From positions 89,341 through 153,340 of the IMG/VR virus record IMGVR_UViG_3300048930_000242: a DNA stretch of 64,000 nt; one strand, written 5' to 3'. How positions within the stretch are numbered: the stretch's first letter is position 1; each line of letters begins with the position of its first letter. The stretch is from a virus. Positions 45,401 to 54,266 of the stretch are shown here, one piece after another. The notes under the pieces were generated by a model, which was not told the DNA's origin, ran no database searches, and saw nothing but the letters and a program-made list of their open reading frames with translations. The translations under genes were made by a program, and so were the position numbers.

Positions 45401-46001
45401 AATGCCTCCAGAATGTCCTTGATGTCGAGACCAATTTCAGCCTCCGTTCTATCTCTTTCTTAGTGTGCTTCTTCTCGAAATCATCCAGGAAATCCAACCC
45501 TTCTTTCTTCCGGTCGGTCTGGCGCCAGAGCTTTCCGTTTGACCAGAATTTGACTCCTTTCGCTCCTTTACCGTCGGCTCCGAGAAATTTGAACTCTCCG
45601 TCATTCTCGTAGCACCAGAATCGGTCCATGTTGTTCATGATGAACGGAGCTATAGGATAGAAATGAAAAGCCAGTGGGAAAGCCCCAATCGACTTCGCCA
45701 CTGACTTCCATTCCTTTCCGTGCACTTGGTACTTCACATCCGAGGTGAAGTGGATCGAGTCCATGATATGGTGAGCCAACTCATGAGCCAGAATCTCTTT
45801 CACGAATGGCTCTGGCACATCTTTCATGATTCCTCGGTTCACGTAGATCATGCTCGGATAACAAATGCCGGCCCATGTCTCATACGAGGTCTTCATTTTC
45901 ACCAGAGTCCGAGGGACTCTCTTCTTGGTCTTCTTAGAGAAGTCCTCGGTCAGGTGGTCTACGAATTCTTGGGCTTCAGCCGTCGTTAGTCGATTTGGCA
46001 T
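45390..46001 (-). CDS. SprT-like zinc metalloprotease
   Basis: 203 aa. The zinc motif HELAHH is in EILAHELAHHIMDSIH, followed by HGKEW as in SprT-type proteins; the C-terminal Cys-type zinc ribbon is reduced. SprT/Spartan proteases act on DNA-bound proteins in other systems; the phage role is unknown. It overlaps the upstream gene by 26 bp. Confidence 0.8.
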   Translation of the reverse strand: MPNRLTTAEAQEFVDHLTEDFSKKTKKRVPRTLVKMKTSYETWAGICYPSMIYVNRGIMKDVPEPFVKEILAHELAHHIMDSIHFTSDVKYQVHGKEWKSVAKSIGAFPLAFHFYPIAPFIMNNMDRFWCYENDGEFKFLGADGKGAKGVKFWSNGKLWRQTDRKKEGLDFLDDFEKKHTKKEIERRLKLVSTSRTFWRHYER

Positions 46002-46545
46002 CTCCTATGAACCCATTCCCTTCTTGATTTGGCCACCATGCAGGAACCGGAGAATGATTCCACTTGGCGAAGCGTGCTTTCGCTCCGATGTAGTATCTAC
46101 GGTAGGCCTCGACTGAATTTCCGGGAACCTTGAACTCATCAGGCATGCATTGCGGAGGATCAAGGAAACAACCGGAAGGGGTGAGTCGTGGATCAGCAGT
46201 CAATGGATCAAGAAACTGCTGGTAGAAATGAGTCTTCTTGTACCGGCGAGTGTATTCGCGAAGCATTTCATCAAAGTGCGTCAATAGCCAATCATAATGC
46301 TGGTGACTCTGGCGGACCCAAATCGCCGATGGATGATTGTGATGAGTGGCCTGCGGAATCTGAGTGTCTAGGTCGCCTTCAACAGCATACCTGGTCTTCG
46401 AACCAACAGCAACCGGCCAACCATCCAAGATTCGATGCGCCGTTGCCAGAAGCTGAGCGGACTCACGGATCATCTGGACGACATGTCGGTCACAGAGTGA
46501 CCGAGCGGCGGTGAACGGGTCCTTATCGAGGTAGAAGATGTTCAT
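45976..46545 (-). CDS. Conserved phage protein (189 aa), unknown function
   Basis: MNIFYLDKDPFTAARSLCDR and HVVQMIRESAQLLATAHRI match a family widespread in T4-like cyanophages and other large phages, sometimes labelled as a pyrimidine-dimer glycosylase; I cannot confirm that. Other features: HHNHPSAIWVRQS, YDWLLTHFDEM and a Trp-rich end. A perfect palindrome in the leader (46570-46593) may be a terminator of the upstream gene. Confidence 0.7.
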   Translation of the reverse strand: MNIFYLDKDPFTAARSLCDRHVVQMIRESAQLLATAHRILDGWPVAVGSKTRYAVEGDLDTQIPQATHHNHPSAIWVRQSHQHYDWLLTHFDEMLREYTRRYKKTHFYQQFLDPLTADPRLTPSGCFLDPPQCMPDEFKVPGNSVEAYRRYYIGAKARFAKWNHSPVPAWWPNQEGNGFIGDAKSTNDG

Positions 46546-46569
46546 TGCGAAACTCCTGGCTGGAAGAAC

Positions 46570-46593
46570 AACGGCTAGGATGTCCTAGCCGTT
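46570..46593 (-). terminator. Palindromic hairpin (probable terminator)
   Basis: AACGGCTAGGA and its exact complement with a two-base centre, then GTTCTTCC on the minus strand; weak T-run. Confidence 0.5.
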
Positions 46594-46619
46594 GGAAGAC
46601 ATCATGATGATATTATACC

Positions 46620-46940
46620 TCAAACGCCGGTCTTCAGTCCATAGCCGGCCAGCACATCTGCGGAGCTTGACAGCACATCGGTCTCGGCCTCAAATTCCTT
46701 GAGATTCGACTTGTACTGGTGCTTCGCCAGATTCTTCGTGAACTTCTTCGGAACGTCCAACTCTTCCTGCATCCGATTCGCGACCTCGTTGATGAAATCC
46801 GACTCGGCCTGACGACGAATCAAAGAGTCCACAATTTCGTTCACTGCGTTCGCGATCGCCGTCCTGGACGATGGATCGGATGGAAGGACGAAGTCCTCAA
46901 GCTTGGTAGGGACCTTCTTTTCCTTTTTCTGTCGTGCCAT
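46620..46940 (-). CDS. Putative dsDNA-binding protein, DsbA-like
   Basis: 106 aa. Basic N-terminus (MARQKKEKKVPTKLEDFVLP), then ESDFINEVANRMQEELDVPK and LKEFEAETDVLSS, which resembles the T4 DsbA pattern (late-promoter-region DNA-binding protein). The fit is by pattern only. ATG at 46938-46940 preferred. Confidence 0.6.
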   Translation of the reverse strand: MARQKKEKKVPTKLEDFVLPSDPSSRTAIANAVNEIVDSLIRRQAESDFINEVANRMQEELDVPKKFTKNLAKHQYKSNLKEFEAETDVLSSSADVLAGYGLKTGV

Positions 46941-46954
46941 AATCATCTCCTGTT

Positions 46955-47809
46955 CTAGAGTACCCGCTTCATTTGAAACGGATTGGTGAGTCCTCGTTTT
47001 GTTGCCTCTCGCAAGTAGCCAATCTGATTGGTGACTATTCTTCCGCCATAGGTTGACTCCGTTTCATCGTTGATGTGTGAGTGACCGTAGCACCAAATGA
47101 GTTCTCCGCCGGTCTTCGCATGGAAATTGAAGCACTCGTTGAGAAACTCATGGTTGATCGGAGGGTCGAAGTAAGGGTTGATGCTCGGGTAGATCGCTCG
47201 CTGCGATGGGTTCTCGACTGTGGCGAAATGTGTTCCGACCACCAGGTTCTTGGCGATATGATCTACAGCTTTCAGGCGTCCAGCTGCATTGATCATGCTC
47301 TCGGCGGACACCTCTCCGAGGAGTTCCATGTCGGACGCCGTCATTGGTAGTGCCAGATCTTCGCGCTCGGTCATGAAGGCCGGCAGATCGGTCTGATGCA
47401 TCAAGTAGTCGCCGGCGGACATCCTAGGCCAATTCGTAGCCAAGATAAAGGCAGTGTCGCCATGGAGGAAGGTCTCGGCCATATGGATCACTCTGGCGCA
47501 ATGACCAAGAAGATTCTCGAACCGCCAAGCTGAGTCTTCAAAGACGCCTCGGTAACACTCATGGTTCCCGATCACGAAATACACATGCCCGTATCGAGAC
47601 AGCCTCTCACAGACCGTCAGAAGCCACTCTTGTGACTTTTCGTTAGCTCGGTGTATGCCATTCAACGAATCACCTAGAATCAAGTAGACGTTCGCTCGGT
47701 CGGGATCCCAGAAATCCTGGACCTCAGGAAGCTCGTGACGCCATCCTTGAGCGGCCCAGAGGTCAACATGGATGTCCGAGATGATCCAAACGGCTGGGGT
47801 CTTGTTCAT
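46955..47809 (-). CDS. Metallophosphoesterase, long form
   Basis: 284 aa calcineurin-like phosphoesterase: IISDIHVDLW, LILGDSLNG, VIGNHECYR, VVGTHFA and YGHSHIN carry the metal ligands. The middle has a ~90-residue insertion relative to 41376. Substrate unknown. Coupled by ATGA to the small gene upstream. Confidence 0.88.
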   Translation of the reverse strand: MNKTPAVWIISDIHVDLWAAQGWRHELPEVQDFWDPDRANVYLILGDSLNGIHRANEKSQEWLLTVCERLSRYGHVYFVIGNHECYRGVFEDSAWRFENLLGHCARVIHMAETFLHGDTAFILATNWPRMSAGDYLMHQTDLPAFMTEREDLALPMTASDMELLGEVSAESMINAAGRLKAVDHIAKNLVVGTHFATVENPSQRAIYPSINPYFDPPINHEFLNECFNFHAKTGGELIWCYGHSHINDETESTYGGRIVTNQIGYLREATKRGLTNPFQMKRVL

Positions 47810-47970
47810 TTAGGTGGCTCCATGTCGTGGACAGTCGCCGACATGTACCAGCTGCTTATCCTCTTCGTCTCGGCCTCGGCGCAAGCTTCGGCCTTCGTGA
47901 TGTCCGAGAACGGCCCAATGATACCGTCGATGAATTTGTCATGATTGTCAAAAATCACTACGCACCACAT
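47806..47970 (-). CDS. Small hypothetical protein (54 aa)
   Basis: MWCVVIFDNHDKFIDGIIGP then helical EACAEAETKRISSWYM; ATG at 47968-47970, stop overlapping the metallophosphoesterase ATG. Pattern (strand, loop, helix) suggests a small conserved phage protein. Function unknown. Confidence 0.65.
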   Translation of the reverse strand: MWCVVIFDNHDKFIDGIIGPFSDITKAEACAEAETKRISSWYMSATVHDMEPPK

Positions 47971-47973
47971 GAT

Positions 47974-48432
47974 CTACTTCCTCTTTGAGGGAACACCGGC
48001 CTTCGTGAGAGTCGCTTGGAACTCAAGCGCCGCCTTGACCTGAACGGCCTTCTCTTCGGCGGTGAAGCCAAGACGCATCTTGTGGCCGTATCCATAGGTG
48101 ATAGTCCATGCGACGTCTTTACGGCCGACAAACGACAGAATCCAGTTCTCGCGACTGATGTTCAGCTCGTCGCGGCGCATCGACTCGATCACCAGGAAAC
48201 ACGGCTTCATGAAAGACATATCGACATACACCATATCGCCGACCTTCAGCTCTTCAACCGGCTTGGAGCGAAGAGCGTTAAGGAACGCCTGAGCAGCTGC
48301 GCCGCGCTTGGTCAGCACATAGCCGGCGCCGTTACAGCCGTAGCATCGGGTCCCGTCCATCATGTTGAAGGAATACTTACCGCTTCCACCACAGCGACCG
48401 CAGGTTGCGTGTTCGAAGATCGGGGTACCCAT
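47974..48432 (-). CDS. DnaJ-type zinc-finger protein (152 aa)
   Basis: N-terminal CGRCGGSGKY and CYGCNGAGYV form a two-repeat DnaJ-like zinc finger. The rest (MVYVDMSFMKPCFLVIESMR; DVAWTITYGYGHKMRLGF) is a beta-rich domain with no name. No J domain. First gene after promoter 48461-48489. Second zinc-finger protein of this type in the window. Confidence 0.7.
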   Translation of the reverse strand: MGTPIFEHATCGRCGGSGKYSFNMMDGTRCYGCNGAGYVLTKRGAAAQAFLNALRSKPVEELKVGDMVYVDMSFMKPCFLVIESMRRDELNISRENWILSFVGRKDVAWTITYGYGHKMRLGFTAEEKAVQVKAALEFQATLTKAGVPSKRK

Positions 48433-48460
48433 GACTTCCTCTCCTTCATCCTATGGTAGA

Positions 48461-48489
48461 ATTCTAACACAAGATGAAGGAGATGTCCA
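48461..48489 (-). promoter_or_regulatory. Sigma70-type phage promoter
   Basis: TGGACA, 17 bp, TAGAAT; full upstream block. Confidence 0.88.
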
Positions 48490-48509
48490 GCACTGAATTG
48501 TAAACAATG

Positions 48510-49301
48510 TTACACCGCGATCGGAGCCTTGATGGCCGGATGAGGATCGTAACCGGCGATCAAGAAGTCCTCGAAGACGAAGTCGTCGATGTTCTTCCGC
48601 TCTGGGTTGATGATGAGTTGAGGAAGTGGCTTTGGATCACGCTCGAGTTGTGTCTTCACTTGATCGAAATGGTTCTTGTAGATGTGGACATCGCCGAAAG
48701 AAAGAACGAAGTCGCCAACATCAAGACCGCAGACCTGGGCGACCATATGTGTCAACAGCGCGTAAGATGCGATGTTAAACGGCACACCAAGAAACACATC
48801 AGCGCTACGCTGATACAGATGGCAAGAAAGCTTGCCGTTAGCCACATAGAACTGAAACAAGCAGTGGCAAGGAGCGAGAGCCATGTCATCAAGTTCATCG
48901 ACATTCCAAGCGGAAACGATCAATCGACGACAGTCCGGATTCGTTTTGATTCGTTCAATGACATTTTCGAGCTGATCGGTGTCTCCATACAATCCGCTCC
49001 AATTTCTCCATTGCTTTCCGTAAACTGGACCAAGTTCGCCATTCTCATCAGCCCATTCATCCCAGATATGAACTCCATTATCATTCAGGTACTTGATATT
49101 GGTGTCACCGGCGATGAACCAGAGAAGTTCATGAATCACACCCTTCATGAACATTTTCTTGGTGGTCACCAATGGAAACCCATCGCTCAAATTGAATCGA
49201 AGTTGCCGACCAAAGACAGAACGAGTTCCGGTTCCAGTTCGGTCACTCTTATCGACGCCATTTGTCATGATGTCTTGAAGCAACTCAAGATACTGATGCA
49301 T
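48510..49301 (-). CDS. thyA: Thymidylate synthase
   Basis: 263 aa. Converts dUMP to dTMP with methylene-tetrahydrofolate. Catalytic Cys in [12 protein letters not shown] (about 145), [32 protein letters not shown] and [11 protein letters not shown]-type [16 protein letters not shown] are intact. ATG chosen eight bases from GGAG; a TTG two codons earlier is less likely. Overlaps the nuclease gene upstream by 17 bp. Confidence 0.95.
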   Translation of the reverse strand: MHQYLELLQDIMTNGVDKSDRTGTGTRSVFGRQLRFNLSDGFPLVTTKKMFMKGVIHELLWFIAGDTNIKYLNDNGVHIWDEWADENGELGPVYGKQWRNWSGLYGDTDQLENVIERIKTNPDCRRLIVSAWNVDELDDMALAPCHCLFQFYVANGKLSCHLYQRSADVFLGVPFNIASYALLTHMVAQVCGLDVGDFVLSFGDVHIYKNHFDQVKTQLERDPKPLPQLIINPERKNIDDFVFEDFLIAGYDPHPAIKAPIAV

Positions 49302-50070
49302 CTTCAAGTCTCCTAATCACTTTGATTGTCTCGGCCAAGGCCAAAGATTTGATCTTCTTGAATTCACCTGGGTCAACGAAGAATAACTGAGCGTCTTCTC
49401 CGGATTCGTTGGTCGCTATAATCAAGGCTCCGTCGGTGATCACTCCAGCGGTCTCTTCTATCGCAATGGAATACAGCGCGGTCTGGAAGAAAGCTTGGAG
49501 CATGTCCTCACGGTCTTTCGGACGACCGTAGTTCTTGAAGTCGATAACCGACCTCGAGATTGGACCGGAAGGGAACTTCACATAACCAATGGCGTCAGCA
49601 GTTCCAGCGAATCCGAGAGAAGATTTGACCTGAATCTCGGCGGCGATGAATGAATACACATGCTTCTGGATTGCTCTGGTCGCCTGAAGGAAGAGATTTT
49701 GATAGAGTCGATTGTCGGCCAAACCGGTGATCTCTTCTTTCTTGATCCATTGCTCTAAAGCCAGATGAACTGCGGTGCCGCGGATAGCACCTTTGTTTGT
49801 AGCTGTCTTGGCCGCCGCTTCACCCATATAGGCGGTCCAGCCGGCCAAGAAATCGGCCTTATTGAATCGCTCCATCTCGGAGAGAAGCGAAGTGACGGAG
49901 ATGTAGGCTTTTCCGTTCGAGTCCAAGTATCTCCGTGGACCAGTCTCTGAATCCACACGAGTGATCTTCGCAATGGTCGATTGGTTGACCCAGTTCTTAT
50001 CGATAGGTGGTGCTGGAGGAGCTTTGAACTCCTCCAGCATTTTCCGCTTCATGGCAAGGAACGAACTCAC
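49285..50070 (-). CDS. PD-(D/E)XK exonuclease (RecB/MGME1-like)
   Basis: 261 aa. [39 protein letters not shown] and [15 protein letters not shown] match the motifs of phage RecB-like nucleases (metal-binding D/E, K and Q). Likely processes DNA ends in recombination or packaging. Coupled to ThyA and to the pyrophosphohydrolase gene (ATGA). Confidence 0.85.
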   Translation of the reverse strand: MSSFLAMKRKMLEEFKAPPAPPIDKNWVNQSTIAKITRVDSETGPRRYLDSNGKAYISVTSLLSEMERFNKADFLAGWTAYMGEAAAKTATNKGAIRGTAVHLALEQWIKKEEITGLADNRLYQNLFLQATRAIQKHVYSFIAAEIQVKSSLGFAGTADAIGYVKFPSGPISRSVIDFKNYGRPKDREDMLQAFFQTALYSIAIEETAGVITDGALIIATNESGEDAQLFFVDPGEFKKIKSLALAETIKVIRRLEDASVS

Positions 50071-50519
50071 AGAGGAGACGGTTCCAACAACGATGGATCG
50101 ACTTTCACGGCTCTTCGAGCGGCTTCTTCAAGGACTCCGGCGATATCTGGGCCTCTCCAACCCGGTGGCTTGATGACGTCGCCGACATATCCACGCTTGG
50201 ACTCGGCGGCTGTCTTGGCTCTCTCCTTGGTCATGTTCGAGCGCTGGACTTCGGCCCAACCCTCTTCCCACGGGAATCCTTGAAGATCGGCCGTTCCGAT
50301 GGCCACGTAGACGAGGTCCAGCAGAGCGTCGAATTGCTTCTCCAGATCGCCAGTCTCTACCGCATGCTTGTACTCGTCGAGCTCTTCCTGGAGGAACTTG
50401 ATTCGGAAATCATAGAGCTCCTTGTTCAAACTCGATGGAGCATCTGGGCGTGGATGGCCGAACTTTGCATGGAACATCCGAAGATCGAACACCATTTGAT
50501 TATGATCTTGCTTTTGCAT
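50067..50519 (-). CDS. MazG-like NTP pyrophosphohydrolase
   Basis: 150 aa all-alpha NTP pyrophosphatase. FLQEELDEYKHAVETGDLEK and DALLDLVYVAIGTADLQGF hold the metal-binding EExxE and ExxD-type residues; SNMTKER is conserved in this phage group. It would trim the nucleotide pool. Some relatives (MazZ) act in base-Z systems, but no PurZ is seen here. Confidence 0.82.
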   Translation of the reverse strand: MQKQDHNQMVFDLRMFHAKFGHPRPDAPSSLNKELYDFRIKFLQEELDEYKHAVETGDLEKQFDALLDLVYVAIGTADLQGFPWEEGWAEVQRSNMTKERAKTAAESKRGYVGDVIKPPGWRGPDIAGVLEEAARRAVKVDPSLLEPSPL

Positions 50520-50532
50520 TATGTCTCCTTGA

Positions 50533-50787
50533 TTACCAACTCACGAAAAATTGCTCGTCGAACTCTTCCCAGAGCCAATTGATCAACTCAGCTTCTTCTT
50601 TGGTGAAATTGTCATTATCCTCCGGATCAGGCAACCAAAAGACTGATCCGTTAGAAGGAGGATCGATATTACAAATGGTTGACCAGAGATCCTCGACAAC
50701 CTTTCGCTTAAATCCTCCTACTTCAATAGCGTACTCAGTGCAATCACGCCAATCAAAATAGCCTGGACGACGAATCGGCTTTTTCAT
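50533..50787 (-). CDS. Small hypothetical protein (84 aa)
   Basis: MKKPIRRPGYFDWRDCTEYA; acidic, Trp-rich C-terminus (AELINWLWEEFDEQFFVSW). No family recognised. Part of the operon started at 51178-51206. Confidence 0.6.
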   Translation of the reverse strand: MKKPIRRPGYFDWRDCTEYAIEVGGFKRKVVEDLWSTICNIDPPSNGSVFWLPDPEDNDNFTKEEAELINWLWEEFDEQFFVSW

Positions 50788-50789
50788 GG

Positions 50790-51164
50790 TCAGTTCACCA
50801 GAATCTTCGGCTCTCCACGAGCACCAGCCGGAGCAAGCACCCGGCGTTGACCGGTGTTTTCCATGTAGGCTTGAACCAGGTTGTCCGGCACCGATGCCAC
50901 TGTGATGGTATGCGGCATCAATTCGGCGAGTTCATAGTTGTCATCCGACGAGATCACCCATGGGAGGAAATGAACTCCGCCTTGAGGAGCGATCGCCAGC
51001 ATGATCGGCTTGGTCAGCCATTGCGGTTGACCGGAGAGTCCAGAGTTCGTCACCACGCCCATAATGAATTCACCGGTGACCAACTTCAGGCCGACCACCG
51101 AGTCCGAGTTCTTGTCGGACACTTCCTTGACACGCTCTAACAAGTTCACTTTGCGCTCCTTCAT
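50790..51164 (-). CDS. Lsm-like hypothetical protein (124 aa)
   Basis: After a helical start, SVVGLKLVTGEFIMGVVTNS and PIMLAIAPQGGVHFLPWVIS read like the strands of an Sm/Lsm fold (V.V.L..G....G.V). RNA binding is only suggested by this. Conserved in large phages to my knowledge. Own promoter. Confidence 0.6.
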   Translation of the reverse strand: MKERKVNLLERVKEVSDKNSDSVVGLKLVTGEFIMGVVTNSGLSGQPQWLTKPIMLAIAPQGGVHFLPWVISSDDNYELAELMPHTITVASVPDNLVQAYMENTGQRRVLAPAGARGEPKILVN

Positions 51165-51177
51165 AGCTAGATGTTAC

Positions 51178-51206
51178 ATTATACCACTTTCAAAAGACGG
51201 AGTCCA
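51178..51206 (-). promoter_or_regulatory. Sigma70-type phage promoter variant
   Basis: TGGACT, 17 bp, TATAAT: consensus -10 but variant -35. Confidence 0.75.
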
Positions 51207-51211
51207 CTAGT

Positions 51212-51574
51212 TTACCACCGGCGACCCCAATAGAGCTCAACCTGAACTCGGTCATGACTTCGATAACCTCGTCCGTAGCCATTGTAGTAACCGAAGCGAA
51301 CTCCTCGATTGTACCGAGGAGCGTAGTAAGGATTCGGACGGTAGCCGTTCACGCAGCAGTATCCGTCTCGAGCATAAGGACCGACTTCATACCTTCGCCC
51401 GGTGTACACTCGATCACAGACGGTTTCTACCTGCTGGTAGCGTGGATTCCAAACCTGCTCGCAACGAGTTTCATACTCGGCGAACTCATTTTGGTAATGC
51501 TCTGCGAAAGCGGGCTGAGCGAACATGCTCAGAACGAAAACAACCACCGCCAACATCTTAGAAAGGGCCGACAT
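51212..51574 (-). CDS. Exported Tyr-rich protein
   Basis: 120 aa. Signal peptide (KMLAVVVFVLSMFAQPAFA, cleavage AFA-EH), then a mature part rich in Tyr, Arg, Gly with four Cys (YCCVNGYRPNPYYAPRYNRG). Similar Tyr/Gly-rich small exported proteins occur in alphaproteobacteria. Periplasmic or envelope role likely; function unknown. Overlaps the ligase gene by 17 bp. Confidence 0.65.
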   Translation of the reverse strand: MSALSKMLAVVVFVLSMFAQPAFAEHYQNEFAEYETRCEQVWNPRYQQVETVCDRVYTGRRYEVGPYARDGYCCVNGYRPNPYYAPRYNRGVRFGYYNGYGRGYRSHDRVQVELYWGRRW

Positions 51575-52958
51575 CACTTCTCACCTCCACGAAAATCGGA
51601 AGAAACAGGGAACGAGGTCCATCACCCTTTGAGGAGATGATCTCGTTGTACTTGACGTTCACTACCTGACCGATCGGTTGGTTCTTCCAGAACTCTTCTC
51701 GCTCGGCGTCATCGAATCCAGAACCGACATTAAACTCGATCGGACCATCTTTGTCTTCTGCTCGACAGATGAGGGCTCCGAGCTTTCCTTCATACTTGCC
51801 GGTGCCTTCCTGGACTCCGACGATGACGGCATCCATCTCGAGTTCGGCCTTCATCTTGAGCTGCCACTTCGGACGAGCATTCTTCCAGATGCCGTTCACC
51901 GACTTCAAGATGATGCCTTCGTTTCCGTTCGCCAGCTCTTCGTTGAAGAGGGTCATGGCATCGCGGTGATTGTTCACCAGCTCGGTCTTCACAACGGTGA
52001 CCAAGTCAAGACCGGAGGCGTCGTTGGCCGCTTGGACAGCGGTCTTCAAGAAGGATAGCCGGTCGGCATAGCGAGCCTTCCATTCGCCTTCCCAGAAACT
52101 CTGGAGGAGAATGATGTCCCAGACCACGAATCGAACTCGGTTCCGCTCTTCCGGAGTAGAGGTGCCGCGGATCAGACGGGTGAGGACACCATTACCTTCC
52201 TTTCGAGTGACTGGCTTGCCGTCCTTGTTGACAACCAGCATCTCGCCGTCCAACACGAAACCTCCACCTTGAGCTGGACACTTTGCTCCGACGTCGAACA
52301 GAATGTAGTTCGACAGAGCGGCCGGATCGTCCTCAAAAGAGTTTCCGTTCCGAGTGAAGTAGTTGACGGTTCCGTTGCCGACCACTGCGGCGACTCGCAT
52401 GCCATCCATCTTGGTCTGGGCGATCGCCGGGAACTCGAAGTTCTCGAGTTTCTCTTTGTCGAAGGCAGAGCAAAGCATGACTGGGAACTCAGGGATGATT
52501 TCTCCGAGCTTCACCGCCTTTGCCGCCTTGTTGATCAGGCCGCCGGAGACTCCACAGCCAAGGTCGCGCTGGACGATCCTGGAGATGAACTCGGCATCCT
52601 GCGGCTCGGCGATCTCCAAGATGTTCCGGAGCTTCTCGACGGCCGCCGATCCGGTGACAAGCCGGTTGTAGAAAAGCTTGAGGTCGTCCAAGATCCGAAC
52701 GCAATGGTAGGCGCTCGCCTTGGCCGGAATGTAGTCAGGAATCTGGCGGATGTAGAACTTGATCCGTGGAGAGTAGCAGAGTTCAACTCCCTTACGGAAG
52801 CCGGCATTCTCGACCAGAGCCTTCTTGAGGATCTCGACTTTGTCGTTGCTCGAAGGAGTCGCCTCAAGCTCATCCACGATCTCGATTGGGAAGCGCTTGC
52901 CGTAGCTCAACTTTCCGTAGACGGATGGGTCGAGCGTGATGTGCTTATAGTTCATTCT
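51558..52958 (-). CDS. DNA ligase, ATP-dependent (gp30-like)
   Basis: 466 aa, T4 gp30 type. Motif I AQTKMDGMR with nucleophile Lys182; FVLDGEMLV (III), NEGIILKS (IV) and KLKMKAELEMDAVIVGVQEG region (V), with a C-terminal OB-fold. Seals Okazaki fragments and repair nicks. Start at MNYKHITLDP, eight bases from GAGG. Its gene follows RNase H, with which it acts on lagging strands. Confidence 0.93.
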   Translation of the reverse strand, partial: RMNYKHITLDPSVYGKLSYGKRFPIEIVDELEATPSSNDKVEILKKALVENAGFRKGVELCYSPRIKFYIRQIPDYIPAKASAYHCVRILDDLKLFYNRLVTGSAAVEKLRNILEIAEPQDAEFISRIVQRDLGCGVSGGLINKAAKAVKLGEIIPEFPVMLCSAFDKEKLENFEFPAIAQTKMDGMRVAAVVGNGTVNYFTRNGNSFEDDPAALSNYILFDVGAKCPAQGGGFVLDGEMLVVNKDGKPVTRKEGNGVLTRLIRGTSTPEERNRVRFVVWDIILLQSFWEGEWKARYADRLSFLKTAVQAANDASGLDLVTVVKTELVNNHRDAMTLFNEELANGNEGIILKSVNGIWKNARPKWQLKMKAELEMDAVIVGVQEGTGKYEGKLGALICRAEDKDGPIEFNVGSGFDDAEREEFWKNQPIGQVVNVKYNEIISSKGDGPRSLFLPIFVEVRSDVGPF

Positions 52959-52965
52959 GAGGACC

Positions 52966-53967
52966 TCACTTGATGAAGAGTTCAATGTTCTGAAGGTGGC
53001 GGTTCATGCCGTTCTGCGCAAAATATCTATAGAGTGACTCTTTCCGGCTCTGGAGGGTCGTTAACGAGTCGTTAACAGCCTCGGCGATCTTCGGAGAAAG
53101 CACCGGAGGAAGGTTCCGACAGCCACGGAGGTCGATCAACTCCATGTTCAGAGCGAACCGAGCACCAGCTTGAGTCTTGATGATGCCAGTGAAGAGATGA
53201 TCGCCAGGAGTCACAGCTGCATGAAGAATCCCGAGCTGCTTCTCGGTCATCGGCTTCTGGCGCTTCTCCTTGACGGCAAAGGTGTCTTCGGCCGAGAGCA
53301 CATTCGGGATGCCATCTCCGCCATCTCCACGGAGAACCAGGTCGAGGACATAGGCCGACTGCTGCTCGACGGTCTTGAATTGGAACCACTTCTTCTCGGC
53401 CGAGCCATGGACCGGAGCCAAGGAATGAACTCGACCGATCGCCAGCTGCTTGATGTCCTTGTCGGCCGAGACCAAGACCACATCGGTGAACTGGCCATAC
53501 TCGGCGGCAAACCAGGCGCAGATGTCGTCGGCCTCACAACGTGGAACCTTGACCGAGATGAACGGATAATGAGCGGACGCCTCGGAGGTCAATTGATCAA
53601 AGCACTCGTAACAACGAGACTTGAACGCAACTTCTTGCTCAGAGGCGTCTGGGTCTTTCTGCTTCCGTGACCACTTGTAATAGTCGAAGATCTCGTTTCG
53701 CCAAGATCCGGCGTCATGAGCCAAGACGGTCGTCACCTTCCTGTCTGGGAACTTCGCACGGACCTTCTTCAGGTAGTCCATGATGGAGTTCAAGGCGACA
53801 TGACGGAGCAAGTCGATCGAGACGTCCTCGGCTCGCTTGATGGAACTGTCGGAATAGATGGTCCGGAACAAGATGTTACTCAGGTCCACCACCATGTAGA
53901 CTGGCAGGTCTTCGACCTGCTGCTCCGCAGTCTGTTTGCTTGCTCCAAACCATTCTTCTAGGCTCAT
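52966..53967 (-). CDS. rnh: 5'-3' exonuclease / RNase H (T4 Rnh-like)
   Basis: 333 aa FEN-type nuclease. Acidic sites in YMVVDLSNILFR, LAHDAGSWR, PRCEADDICAWFA and LVSADKDIKQL match T4 RNase H, which removes RNA primers. HxTH helix region follows. Downstream ligase in the same operon supports a role in joining Okazaki fragments. Confidence 0.93.
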   Translation of the reverse strand: MSLEEWFGASKQTAEQQVEDLPVYMVVDLSNILFRTIYSDSSIKRAEDVSIDLLRHVALNSIMDYLKKVRAKFPDRKVTTVLAHDAGSWRNEIFDYYKWSRKQKDPDASEQEVAFKSRCYECFDQLTSEASAHYPFISVKVPRCEADDICAWFAAEYGQFTDVVLVSADKDIKQLAIGRVHSLAPVHGSAEKKWFQFKTVEQQSAYVLDLVLRGDGGDGIPNVLSAEDTFAVKEKRQKPMTEKQLGILHAAVTPGDHLFTGIIKTQAGARFALNMELIDLRGCRNLPPVLSPKIAEAVNDSLTTLQSRKESLYRYFAQNGMNRHLQNIELFIK

Positions 53968-54005
53968 GATTAGGTATGTTACTCCGGTCTGTAGTGTACT
54001 CTTTT

Positions 54006-54034
54006 ATTGTACCCTAGATGAGGGCCCTTGTCCA
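54006..54034 (-). promoter_or_regulatory. Sigma70-type phage promoter
   Basis: TGGACA, 17 bp, TACAAT. Drives RNase H and ligase. Confidence 0.85.
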
Positions 54035-54037
54035 GCT

Positions 54038-54259
54038 TTATTTTGTAACAGTGTGTAACCGTTCGTTTTGGCGCTTCTCAATGAACGCCTCAAGATCGTC
54101 GAGGACTGAAGTCCCGATGGTTGTGGCGGCATCGGTTCGGCTGAGGCCATAAATTCGAAATGAGTCAAATGCCTCGAGCGGAATAGCCATAGTGATTTGA
54201 TACATCGGCTCATACGTCACTTCGTTTGTAACAATGTCAATTTTAGCTCGATTGTTCAT
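54038..54259 (-). CDS. Small hypothetical protein (73 aa)
   Basis: MNNRAKIDIVTNEVTYEPMY; beta N-terminus then a helical C-terminus (VLDDLEAFIEKRQNERLHTV). No family recognised. Follows the cell-wall hydrolase by seven bases. Confidence 0.6.
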   Translation of the reverse strand: MNNRAKIDIVTNEVTYEPMYQITMAIPLEAFDSFRIYGLSRTDAATTIGTSVLDDLEAFIEKRQNERLHTVTK

Positions 54260-54266
54260 GATGATC

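Noticed and set aside
50067-50519. Base-Z (2-aminoadenine) system via a MazZ-like enzyme
   Set aside because: No PurZ or DpoZ in the window, and MazG-like enzymes are common in ordinary phages.
53023-53032. TATAGATA-like string before the DNA ligase
   Set aside because: Inside RNase H codons; the operon promoter at 54006 explains expression.
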